Positions 7,418 to 13,302 of a stretch of DNA of 13,302 nt are shown one piece after another; position 1 is the first letter of the stretch, and each line of letters opens with the position of its first letter. The notes under the pieces are model-generated. The model was not told the origin of the DNA. It saw only the letters and a program-made list of their open reading frames with translations, and did not search any database. Made by a program: the position numbers and the translations under genes. Source of the stretch: Limnochordia bacterium (GTDB lineage: Bacteria > Bacillota > Limnochordia > Darwinibacteriales > DTU012); the NCBI GenBank assembly GCA_007116995.1, contig SKHL01000034.1:1-13302 (forward strand), given 5' to 3'.

Positions 7418-8170
7418 CTACTCACCTAACAGCAATCGGTAAAAATACTGATGTAGAAGACCATCATAGGCAAATAAGCCAGCAGCAATTTGTACATAGA
7501 CTGGTACAACTAATGTTAGGACGAGTAATCCCATCATAATCTTTATTGGAAAGCCAATAACGAACACATTAATCTGAGGAACCGCTTTCGTAACGATCCC
7601 AAGTGCGATATCGGTTAAGAAAATGCTACCAATTATCGGCAAAGCAATTTGTAAGCCTATGGAAAACAGGTTTTGACTAAGAGCTAGAATAACATCGAGT
7701 GAGAGGTCTAAAGAGACAAACTGATTGACTGGTAGAAATTTATAACTATCACCTAAAGCCTTAAATAGCCACAAGTGCCCATCAACAGCTAAAAATACAA
7801 GCATACCAAGTAAATGGTAGAACTGCGAAAATACAGGAAGTTGCATACCAGATTGCGGGTCGAATATGGAGACCATACCAAAACCCATGGGGACATCGAT
7901 TAGTTGACCTGCAAAATATATTATGCCAAAAACCAAAGAGACAAAGAAAGCCAATAGAAGACCAATCGCTATTTCCTGAAGCGCTAACAGCGCCCAAGGC
8001 CAAAATTCTTCCATTGATTGGGTAGTTGCTGGGGCTACCGCTATGGCTAGAAGTGCTGCAAAGCCGATTTTCAATTGAGCTGGTACACTACGTTGACTAA
8101 ACAGGGGGAAAGCAAAACTAAAACTGAGAAACCGCAGAAAAGCCAGTAGATATCCTTCTATAAAGATCAT
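7418..8170 (-). CDS. fliR: Flagellar type III export gate protein FliR
   Basis: FliR completes the helical FliP5Q4R1 export channel and contacts FlhB. This 250-residue protein is very hydrophobic with six or so membrane segments. It shows family features: the N-terminal LRFLSFSFAFPLFSQRSVPAQLKIGFAALLA, the middle GQLIDVPMGFGMVSIFDPQSG and the C-terminal PQINVFVIGFPIKIMMGLLVL. Length is normal and it is not fused to flhB. ATG start with AAGGGGGAGAAACC immediately before it. Its TAG is 54 nt before flhB. Confidence 0.97.
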   Translation of the reverse strand: MIFIEGYLLAFLRFLSFSFAFPLFSQRSVPAQLKIGFAALLAIAVAPATTQSMEEFWPWALLALQEIAIGLLLAFFVSLVFGIIYFAGQLIDVPMGFGMVSIFDPQSGMQLPVFSQFYHLLGMLVFLAVDGHLWLFKALGDSYKFLPVNQFVSLDLSLDVILALSQNLFSIGLQIALPIIGSIFLTDIALGIVTKAVPQINVFVIGFPIKIMMGLLVLTLVVPVYVQIAAGLFAYDGLLHQYFYRLLLGE

Positions 8171-8213
8171 GGTTTCTCCCCCTTAACTACATATAAGCCT
8201 AGACTATAGCAGG

Positions 8214-8483
8214 CTAAAGAATAAAACTATGTAAGTTGGCCAGTAGATCCTCACCGAAATCAATAAGCAAGCGTAGCATCCAAGGACCAAACAGAATGAT
8301 AGAGACTAGCACAGCTAGGATTTTCGGTATAAACGTGAGAGTCTGCTCTTGAATCTGAGTTGTTGCTTGAAAAATACTAACTAATAGACCCACTAACATC
8401 CCCAGACCCAATACAGGACCGGCAACTAAAATAACAGTAATCAACGCTTCTCGTCCTAAATTAATTATGGTTATTTCGTTCAC
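8214..8483 (-). CDS. fliQ: Flagellar type III export gate protein FliQ
   Basis: FliQ wraps the FliP/FliR core of the export channel. The 89-residue product is the usual size and has two hydrophobic hairpin helices (about 14-38 and 48-72). Family residues include REALITVILVAGPVLGLGMLVGLLVSIFQATTQIQEQTLTFIPKI, then the C-terminal FGPWMLRLLIDF. The start codon is GTG at 8483, with AAAAGGTG ending 7 nt upstream. It lies between fliP (50 nt before) and fliR (43 nt after), the standard order. Confidence 0.97.
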   Translation of the reverse strand: MNEITIINLGREALITVILVAGPVLGLGMLVGLLVSIFQATTQIQEQTLTFIPKILAVLVSIILFGPWMLRLLIDFGEDLLANLHSFIL

Positions 8484-8533
8484 AGTATCACACCTTTTAT
8501 CTCGATCTTGAAGATGGCTTGGTCTTTAAAGGT

Positions 8534-9241
8534 TTACAAGTAACTAATCAACAGTGAACGAACGACTAGGTGCCAACCATCGACTAATACAAACAGTAGT
8601 ATTTTAAATGGAAGAGAAATCATTACCGGAGGTAACATCATCATTCCCATAGCCATAAGTGTGCTAGCCACGATCATATCAATAACAAGAAAAGGGATAA
8701 AGATACCGAATCCAATCTGAAAGGCTGTCTTTAACTCAGAAATAACGAAGGCCGGAATTAAAGTCAGTGTATTTACGTCATCTCTTGTTTGGGGACGATC
8801 TTCACCGCGCATTTGCATAAACATTTCTAAATCTTTCTCCCGTGTATGAGCGAACATAAATTCACGAATTGGGGCTAAGGTTGCGACTACAGCTGTATCA
8901 AAGTCTACTTCTTCTTCTAAAAATGGAGATATTCCTTGGTCATACATTTCTGCAAAAACGGGAGCCATAACAAAGAAAGTGAGAAAGAGTGCAAGCCCAA
9001 TTAACACTTGGTTTGGAGGCATTTGGTTAGTAGCTAAAGCATTTCGGATAAATGACAATGAAACAATAATTCGAGTGAAAGATGTCATCAGGATAAGAAT
9101 AGCTGGTGCTAAGGTTAGAATGGTTAACAATATTAGAATTTGTAATGAGAGCGCCAGGTCTCCGGGATTCTCCACTACTCCTATTCCAAAATCGAGTCTT
9201 GGTAGAGGGAGTACCGGTTGTAACAACATAAAAATACCCAT
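8534..9241 (-). CDS. fliP: Flagellar type III export gate protein FliP
   Basis: FliP forms the core of the FliP5Q4R1 export channel inside the MS ring. The 235-residue protein matches the family over almost its full length: LAPAILILMTSFTRIIVSLSFIRNALATNQMPPNQVLIGLALFLTFFVMAPVF at about 44-96, then a soluble segment with REFMFAHTREKDLEMF, and the C-terminal FVISELKTAFQIGFGIFIPFLVIDMIVASTLMAMGMMMLPPVMISLPFKILLFVLVDGW block. The first 30 residues are short and proline-containing, with no clear cleavable signal peptide, as in Bacillus FliP. The start is well supported: AGGAAGGAGGT lies 6 nt before an ATG that overlaps the fliO stop by one base. A 50-nt gap leads to fliQ. Confidence 0.98.
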   Translation of the reverse strand: MGIFMLLQPVLPLPRLDFGIGVVENPGDLALSLQILILLTILTLAPAILILMTSFTRIIVSLSFIRNALATNQMPPNQVLIGLALFLTFFVMAPVFAEMYDQGISPFLEEEVDFDTAVVATLAPIREFMFAHTREKDLEMFMQMRGEDRPQTRDDVNTLTLIPAFVISELKTAFQIGFGIFIPFLVIDMIVASTLMAMGMMMLPPVMISLPFKILLFVLVDGWHLVVRSLLISYL

Positions 9242-9516
9242 CAGTTACCTCCTTCCTCATCAGGAGTAAGGGAAATGGGTTTTCTGTCTAATAGATGAAT
9301 TTGATGTGCTGTAACGCCTAACAGAAGCCGTTCTCCCTCCCACTCCACCACATATAGGGCCCTGTGGGACCCTATTGAGAGACTTTCTTTAAGCTGCATA
9401 CTTGAACTTGTATGAAAACGAGTTCCGTACCAGCGTGTTGATAGATAGATAAGTGGAGCCAATATTCCAAGAAAGAACAATACTTTTAACAGTCCCCAAA
9501 ATATTTCTAAGTCCAT
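9241..9516 (-). CDS. fliO: Flagellar biosynthetic protein FliO (FliZ in Bacillus naming)
   Basis: FliO helps FliP assemble into the export gate and is not part of the final complex. This is a short, typical FliO: 91 residues, one N-terminal membrane helix (about 6-26, with FLGILAPLIYLSTRWYG at its end), then a small cytoplasmic domain. That domain holds LKESLSIGSHRALYVVEWEGERLLLGVTAHQIHLLDR (42-78), matching the family pattern 'LsLGpkrslyvVevggryLLlGvt..qI.lL'. FliO is poorly conserved, so the call also rests on position directly before fliP. Start is ATG with AGGTAAGG upstream. Its TGA shares one base with the fliP ATG (TGATG), so the two are translationally coupled. The expected cheY between fliY and fliO is absent. 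Confidence 0.85.
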   Translation of the reverse strand: MDLEIFWGLLKVLFFLGILAPLIYLSTRWYGTRFHTSSSMQLKESLSIGSHRALYVVEWEGERLLLGVTAHQIHLLDRKPISLTPDEEGGN

Positions 9517-9518
9517 AA

Positions 9519-9575
9519 ACCTTACCTCGCTTTAGCTAACATATGTATCTATGACTTATTCGCTGTTGGTAAGGT
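9519..9575 (-). promoter_or_regulatory. Possible fliO ribosome-binding-site sequestering hairpin
   Basis: The 84-nt gap between fliY and fliO is the longest in the window. On the transcribed strand it holds ACCTTACC (complement of 9568-9575), and 41 nt later GGTAAGGT (complement of 9519-9526), an exact 8-bp match. The second arm is the fliO ribosome binding site itself (GAGGTAAGGTTT before ATG). Pairing would close it and limit fliO translation. The long loop makes the fold weak on its own, so the role is inferred. Confidence 0.35.
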
Positions 9576-9600
9576 AGAATCCTGCATTAACATGGGGTTG

Positions 9601-10551
9601 CTATTCATTGATTCGCTGTTTTGCAGGAACGATTTCTAGAATTCTAACACCAAAATTCTCATCTAGGACTGTGACCTCTCCCTTAGCAATATTGCGTCCA
9701 TTAACATGAACATCAGCAGGTTCGCCAGCCACCCGATTAAGACTAATGGTACTTCCTTTCTTCAATTCCATAATCTCACCTACTGTTAACTGACAAGCAC
9801 CCAACTCTACAACGACATTAATGTAGACATCATTTACTAAGTCAATCTTTTGGTCTGTCGGGTCACTATTCTGTTTAGATAGATTCTCAAAATCAAAGGT
9901 CTCCACCGGGAACCTCGTTTGTCGAAGGCTTCTTTTGGATGGATGTATGGGTTGTTGGCGTATTCTAGATTGGGTGTGATCATTAGTTGCATTGCACAGA
10001 TTAGAGATAATCTCAGGTGTTAATAATATGACTAACTCAATTCCTGTTCCATCCCATTCGATATTGAGTCGAAGTAAGTAATTCGGTGTTGTAAATTTAT
10101 AGTTCGTTAACTGTGGGGTCCTAACTAAAATAGGTTGCCTACTCCTCATAGTAAGGTGCGGGCTAAGAAGATCACCAAGGTGATCAGAGAGTATTTTTGT
10201 TAACTCTTGTGACAAAAGAGTAATTCCTTGTACTGCGGATGTTCCTAAGGTGGTTGCTAAAATTTCACCATCGTGTTCAGTTACCAACAAATATATAATC
10301 CCAATCTTTAATTCTATAGGGGTGATAAAAACAGCTTGTCGGAAAACGACTGATAAATCTTGATGCACACGTTCAAAATATGACGCACTTATATCCACAG
10401 ATGGTCTAATTAATCGCCTCAGATACTCAGGAAACTTGGAGACCATAGGCATAAAAACCTTGGTTAGCTTATCATCTGCTGAAGGGGTGGTATTTTCATT
10501 TTTTTTAAGTAGTGCATCTATCTCAGCCTGAGATAAAATTGAATCATTCAT
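9601..10551 (-). CDS. fliY: FliY-type flagellar switch protein (FliM-like N-terminal peptide, degenerate CheC-like middle, FliN C-terminal domain)
   Basis: Switch-complex (C-ring) protein of 316 residues. Residues 5-15 (ILSQAEIDALL) are the N-terminal peptide that binds phosphorylated CheY in FliM and FliY. Residues about 28-190 have the length and position of the CheC/FliM-like middle domain but are strongly diverged: the E-x-x-N phosphatase signature expected near 116 reads E-L-T-K (116-119), and no such motif is visible near 35-55. The FliM 'GGxG' FliG-binding loop is not seen either. Residues 190-235 are a polar linker. Residues 236-308 are a clear FliN/SpoA domain (VELGACQLTVGEIMELKKGS, then AGEPADVHVNGRNIAKGEVTVLDENFGVRI). 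B. subtilis FliY is about 380 aa, so this one is shorter. ATG start with AAGGGGG upstream. No fliM lies next to it. It could equally be labelled fliN; the FliN end is certain, the middle is not. Confidence 0.85.
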   Translation of the reverse strand: MNDSILSQAEIDALLKKNENTTPSADDKLTKVFMPMVSKFPEYLRRLIRPSVDISASYFERVHQDLSVVFRQAVFITPIELKIGIIYLLVTEHDGEILATTLGTSAVQGITLLSQELTKILSDHLGDLLSPHLTMRSRQPILVRTPQLTNYKFTTPNYLLRLNIEWDGTGIELVILLTPEIISNLCNATNDHTQSRIRQQPIHPSKRSLRQTRFPVETFDFENLSKQNSDPTDQKIDLVNDVYINVVVELGACQLTVGEIMELKKGSTISLNRVAGEPADVHVNGRNIAKGEVTVLDENFGVRILEIVPAKQRINE

Positions 10552-10568
10552 AAGACCAACCCCCTTTT

Positions 10569-11051
10569 TTATTGGATAACTAAGTCAATGAAGTAGACAC
10601 TCACAATTTGACCAGATATAAGTAGCTCATTGATGGACGTAATTATTTCTGCGCGCAGGATCTCAAAATTATTCGCGTTATTCAAATCCTCAACGGAACG
10701 AGACCGTAAAAGGGATATAGTTCGGTCTCGAATCTGTGGAAGACGTCGCTCTATTTCACTAATAACTGCGCGTTCATTAACTTCTAACACAACGCCTGTT
10801 CGGATAAAACGCATCGAACCATTCGTTGTTAAGTTAACTGTAAAATCACCAATACTAATAGTAGGACCAATATCCATGCGCTTTTCTGTTTCCTCAGATT
10901 CCTGTGAGTCCTTAGTACTGCTACTACCTAAGGAGAAGTCTCCACCAGAGAAAAACAGATAGGTTGTAAACGCACTCCCTACTGTTGCAACAATGATTAA
11001 AGCAATAGCAGCAATAAGTAATTTAATGTCTACTTCTACTTTATTAGCCAA
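10569..11051 (-). CDS. fliL: Flagellar basal body-associated protein FliL
   Basis: FliL is a single-pass inner-membrane protein that surrounds and supports stator units. The 160-residue product has a short cytoplasmic N-terminus, one membrane helix (about 11-34), a Ser/Glu-rich linker (40-58), and a periplasmic/extracytoplasmic FliL domain from GDFTVNL (68-74) through RFIRTGVVLEV, RRLPQIRDRTISLLRSR and the C-terminal VYFIDLVIQ. The start codon is TTG at 11051, with GGGGTGA 6 nt upstream; no ATG is available nearby. It sits 17 nt after motB and 17 nt before the fliY-like gene, whose ribosome binding site directly follows its TAA. In Bacillus and most Clostridia the next gene would be fliM, which is missing here. 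Confidence 0.93.
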   Translation of the reverse strand: MANKVEVDIKLLIAAIALIIVATVGSAFTTYLFFSGGDFSLGSSSTKDSQESEETEKRMDIGPTISIGDFTVNLTTNGSMRFIRTGVVLEVNERAVISEIERRLPQIRDRTISLLRSRSVEDLNNANNFEILRAEIITSINELLISGQIVSVYFIDLVIQ

Positions 11052-11068
11052 TTATAATCACCCCAATA

Positions 11069-11782
11069 CTAATTTGGTTCCTGGTTCCAAAATTCGATAT
11101 ACATGATGATAATGTCTACACGGCGGTTAAGAGCTCTATTATCCTGCGAATCATTGGGAACGATTGGCCTAAATTCGCCATAACCAGCTACAGATAACTG
11201 ATATGGGTCAAATCCTTCCGTCTCTATCAAATAGCGAATGACGTTTGTTGCTCTGTGCGTCGATAATTCCCAATTAGATGGGAATTGGGTTGTGTTAATC
11301 GGTAGGTTATCGGTATGTCCTTCTACTCGAATTGGGTTAGGCAAGTCCAGCAGGATAGGGCTTACGCGTGATAAAATGTCGATAGCTTGTGGTGTTAGAC
11401 TAGCACGTCCAAGATCAAAAAGAACCTGATCTGCAAAGCGCAGAACTAAACCGCGCTCTTCTAAGTGTAGGAGCACAGTTTGTTCCATATTCTCTCGCTG
11501 AAGCGATGCCCTCAACTGTTGTTGGATTTGCTGTAATTGTTCTAGGTCAAGCTGGGCTGTGTGGGACTGCATAGTATTGTCTGTGGTAACTGTGCGTCCT
11601 CCATCTAGCACGCCCATACTACCCCGAAAGGCAGACATAATCGCCTGGAACTTCTGCACATCAATATTGGAAAAGGCAAATAGTAGCACGAAAAATGCCA
11701 GCAGTAAAGTAACCATGTCAGCATAGGTAGTCATCCACAATGGTGCGCCTTTCTTCTGTTCTGCTGGTTTTCGACTATCCAT
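11069..11782 (-). CDS. motB: Flagellar stator protein MotB (PomB/MotS-like)
   Basis: MotB pairs with MotA, conducts the ion through its membrane helix and anchors the stator to peptidoglycan. I chose the ATG at 11782 (237 aa): AAGGAG lies 9 nt upstream and the gene then overlaps motA by 8 nt. The longer reading from 11815 would overlap motA by 41 nt and has no ribosome binding site. The single membrane helix (about 23-37) follows the invariant ion-binding Asp22 in WMTTYADMVTLLLAFFVLLF. The residue 11 places after this Asp is Leu33, as in sodium-type PomB, where E. coli MotB has valine. Residues about 120-230 are an OmpA-like peptidoglycan-binding domain with GHTDN (155-159), NWELSTHRA and NRRVDI (219-224). 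A glutamine-rich linker (about 75-95) joins the two parts. fliL follows after 17 nt. Confidence 0.95.
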   Translation of the reverse strand: MDSRKPAEQKKGAPLWMTTYADMVTLLLAFFVLLFAFSNIDVQKFQAIMSAFRGSMGVLDGGRTVTTDNTMQSHTAQLDLEQLQQIQQQLRASLQRENMEQTVLLHLEERGLVLRFADQVLFDLGRASLTPQAIDILSRVSPILLDLPNPIRVEGHTDNLPINTTQFPSNWELSTHRATNVIRYLIETEGFDPYQLSVAGYGEFRPIVPNDSQDNRALNRRVDIIIMYIEFWNQEPN

Positions 11783-12572
11783 TGACACTCGCTCCTTCAA
11801 GCTCCATGCCATCATCAGAATCTAATCGCACTCGTGGTGGCAAGAAGGCTTTCAGTTTCTCCTCCAAAATCCGGGGGTTTTCACCGGCTTGGATAGAAAG
11901 AATCCCTTCGATCATTATCTCTTTAAACTGAAGTTCCTCTGTGCTTTTAATCTTTAATTTAGCTGCCATAGGAAGAAAAATAAGATTTGCCAGAACAGCA
12001 CCATATAAGGTAGTTAACAGGGCCACAGCCATTCCTGAACCAATCTGAGATGGATCATCTAATTGCTGTAGCATTTGGATAAGTCCAATCAGAGTACCAA
12101 TCATCCCAAAAGCGGGAGCGAATGCACCCATTTGTTCAAGGAGATTTTGTCCAGACCGGTGTCGATCCTCGATAAAGGATAATTCAATTTGTAGAATACT
12201 TCTAACTAACTCAGCGTCTGTTCCATCCACAATTAATTGGACTCCCTTTTTCAGAAAATCCTCATCTGTATCTTGTGCCTTTTCCTCTAGAGCTAATAAT
12301 CCTTCACGTCTTGCACTCTCAGCAAATTCAACTAGTGTACTAATCATATCAGCGGTGTCATGTGATTTCGCTATTAGGGTAATACGGACCAATGGAATTA
12401 GACCTAGCACTTGCTTTAGAGAGAAATTCACTAAAATAGCAGCAGTGGTTCCACCTAAAACGATCATGACACTTTGAACATTAAAGAAAGAGTTCAGAGA
12501 GCCATCCAGCAAAATTGCGCCTAGCAGTAGGCCAGTCCCTACGGTTATGCCTAATAGTGTTGCTAGATCCAT
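11775..12572 (-). CDS. motA: Flagellar stator protein MotA (PomA/MotP-like, probably Na+-type)
   Basis: MotA is the ring subunit of the MotA5B2 ion-driven stator in the inner membrane. The 265-residue protein has four membrane segments (about 2-22, 33-52, 152-170, 181-203) and a cytoplasmic loop between the second and third. That loop carries the charged SARREGLLALEE stretch (86-97), which in the family contacts FliG. The third segment reads APAFGMIGTLIGL (152-164), with the invariant Pro153, and the fourth reads AVALLTTLYG (182-191). Thr160 and Thr187/Thr188 match the threonines at PomA 158 and 185/186 that line the sodium path; the first of these is alanine in E. coli MotA (A180). The start is ATG with TGGAGGATTAAC just before it. 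The end overlaps motB by 8 nt, implying translational coupling. Family is certain; ion type is inferred. Confidence 0.95.
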   Translation of the reverse strand: MDLATLLGITVGTGLLLGAILLDGSLNSFFNVQSVMIVLGGTTAAILVNFSLKQVLGLIPLVRITLIAKSHDTADMISTLVEFAESARREGLLALEEKAQDTDEDFLKKGVQLIVDGTDAELVRSILQIELSFIEDRHRSGQNLLEQMGAFAPAFGMIGTLIGLIQMLQQLDDPSQIGSGMAVALLTTLYGAVLANLIFLPMAAKLKIKSTEELQFKEIMIEGILSIQAGENPRILEEKLKAFLPPRVRLDSDDGMELEGASVNG

Positions 12573-12611
12573 GTTAATCCTCCATATATGTGCGAATTTA
12601 AGTTTGGGTGT

Positions 12612-12638
12612 ACTTAGGGGCCAATATGACCCCTAAGT
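12612..12638 (-). other. Stem-loop between flgE and motA
   Basis: The arms ACTTAGGGG (12612-12620) and CCCCTAAGT (12630-12638) are perfect inverted repeats of 9 bp around a 9-base loop. On the transcribed strand the hairpin starts two bases after the flgE TAG. It has no T-tract after it (the following RNA is ACACCCAAACUUAAAUUCG), so it does not look like a normal intrinsic terminator. By position, a 3' end protector, processing site or partial attenuator that lowers motAB relative to flgE is possible; that role is inferred. Confidence 0.6.
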
Positions 12639-12640
12639 CC

Positions 12641-13302
12641 CTAGCGTTTTAAGTTAACTAATTCCTGTAGCATCTCGTCAGAAGAAGAGATTATTCGTGA
12701 ATTTGCCTGGAAGCCTCTCTGCGTAATAATCATATCTGTAAACTCTTGACTTAAGTCTACGTTAGACATCTCTAGCGCATTAGACATGATTTTGCCAAAT
12801 CCTTCTGTTCCTGCGGTGCCTACGACAGCCATACCAGAGTTAACAGATTCAGCAAACATAGTATTTCCTGCTTGTAGCAATCCAGGTGGATTCTGGAATC
12901 GGGCGATAGCCACTCGGCCAAGCTGTTGCGTTAATCCATTTGAGTAGCTACCGATAATATTACCAGCTGGATCAATAGCTAGACTATCTAGTGCTCCACT
13001 AGCGAATCCGTCTTGGCTACGCACGACTACACTATTTCCCTCGGCAAATTGTCGGATTGCGGAAAAATCCATTTGAAATGTTAGGTTGTCAGCAAGGGCA
13101 GGGTCTAATAGGTCAGAGTTAATCGTTACCAGACCTGTCCCTCCTGTGGCCACAGTTCCATCAGTATTAAAGGTTATCACTCGATCTGCTGGGTTGGCCG
13201 GTCCTAATTCCGTTATTGGCTCATTTAAGTCGGATTCTAGCGTAGCACTCCATACCCACTCATTATCTCCAGATTTAGTGTATGTGGTAATCACATTGTG
13301 GA
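12641..13302 (-). CDS. flgE: Flagellar hook protein FlgE, C-terminal part (cut by window edge)
   Basis: FlgE polymerises into the extracellular hook that joins rod and filament. About 219 residues are visible and the frame stays open to the right edge. A GTG at 13294 is in frame but is not the start: the codons before it read His-Asn, so the text runs HNVITTYTKSGDNEW, the usual FlgE segment around 'GNPHxxTxYFxKxGDNEW'. The last 40 or so residues (SNVDLSQEFTDMIITQRGFQ, then ANSRIISSSDEMLQELVNLKR) are the C-terminal coiled-coil domain shared by rod and hook proteins. The preceding NSGMAVVGTAGTEGFGKI region also fits FlgE. It ends with TAG, with a stem-loop two bases later and motA 68 nt downstream. 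In many Clostridia a small flbD gene sits between flgE and motA; there is no room for it here. Confidence 0.93.
   Translation of the reverse strand, partial: HNVITTYTKSGDNEWVWSATLESDLNEPITELGPANPADRVITFNTDGTVATGGTGLVTINSDLLDPALADNLTFQMDFSAIRQFAEGNSVVVRSQDGFASGALDSLAIDPAGNIIGSYSNGLTQQLGRVAIARFQNPPGLLQAGNTMFAESVNSGMAVVGTAGTEGFGKIMSNALEMSNVDLSQEFTDMIITQRGFQANSRIISSSDEMLQELVNLKR

Noticed and set aside
8484..8533. ACCTTT in the fliP-fliQ gap complementary to the AAAGGT of the fliQ ribosome site
   Set aside because: Only 6 bp, AU-rich, and easily produced by chance.
9027..9260. Minus-strand frame overlapping the fliO/fliP junction, and another at 7782-8003 inside fliR
   Set aside because: Out of frame with the conserved fliO, fliP and fliR products; translations resemble no protein.
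9354..9375. Stem in fliO: ATAGGGCCC / GGG-A-CCCTAT with a 3-base loop and one bulged base
   Set aside because: Coding sequence, bulged, and of a size expected by chance; no link to an expression signal.
9549..9593. 14-codon open frame in the fliY-fliO gap
   Set aside because: No ribosome site in front of it and no recognisable peptide; could be a leader peptide but nothing supports that.
10173..10188. Dyad GATCACC-AA-GGTGATC inside fliY
   Set aside because: Only 6-7 bp with a minimal loop in coding sequence; near chance expectation.
10699..10730. 8-bp inverted repeat CGAGACCG/CGGTCTCG in fliL, and AATTCCCA/TGGGAATT at 11265-11286 in motB
   Set aside because: Expected about once by chance at this length and explained by codons for conserved residues.
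1..13302. Search for a novel defence, mobile or CRISPR-like system
   Set aside because: All frames with coding character fit the flagellar operon; no repeat arrays, transposase, integrase, attachment sites or RNA genes were seen.

Overview
The window is a single flagellar operon, all of it on the minus strand and read from the right edge to the left edge. It comes from a flagellated Gram-positive bacterium (Firmicutes/Bacillota), most likely a Clostridia-type lineage. The basis is moderately low GC, strong AGGAGG-type ribosome binding sites before almost every gene, a FliY-type switch protein, and the order flhB-flhA-flhF-flhG followed by a sigma-28 gene and a SwrB-like gene. I cannot name the species. 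Protein families were recognised by eye, without a database search.

Layout in transcription order: C-terminal part of flgE (hook; cut by the right edge), a 9-bp stem-loop, motA and motB (stator), fliL, a fliY-like switch gene, fliO, fliP, fliQ, fliR, flhB and flhA (the whole membrane part of the flagellar type III export apparatus), flhF and flhG (SRP-type GTPase and MinD-type ATPase that set flagellar position and number), a PilZ/YcgR-like c-di-GMP protein, the flagellar sigma factor (sigD/fliA), a small basic protein of unknown function, and a SwrB-like membrane protein at the left edge. Genes are packed with overlaps or gaps of at most 84 nt, so no stretch over 300 bases lacks a gene. I see no RNA genes, mobile elements, CRISPR arrays, factor-independent terminators or convincing internal promoters.

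Together the genes build the export gate (FliOPQR-FlhAB), power rotation (MotAB, FliL), pass switching signals (FliY-like), place the organelle (FlhFG), brake or tune it with c-di-GMP (PilZ), and turn on late genes (sigma-28).

The core is ordinary, and I do not see an undescribed defence or mobile system. Points worth a second look: the stator carries the residue set of sodium-driven (PomA/PomB) motors; fliM, flbD, cheY and the cheBAWCD block expected in this cluster are absent; the one switch protein has lost the CheC-type catalytic asparagines; a perfect 11-bp hairpin lies inside flhG; a hairpin follows flgE; and the fliO ribosome binding site could be hidden by a complementary segment just upstream.
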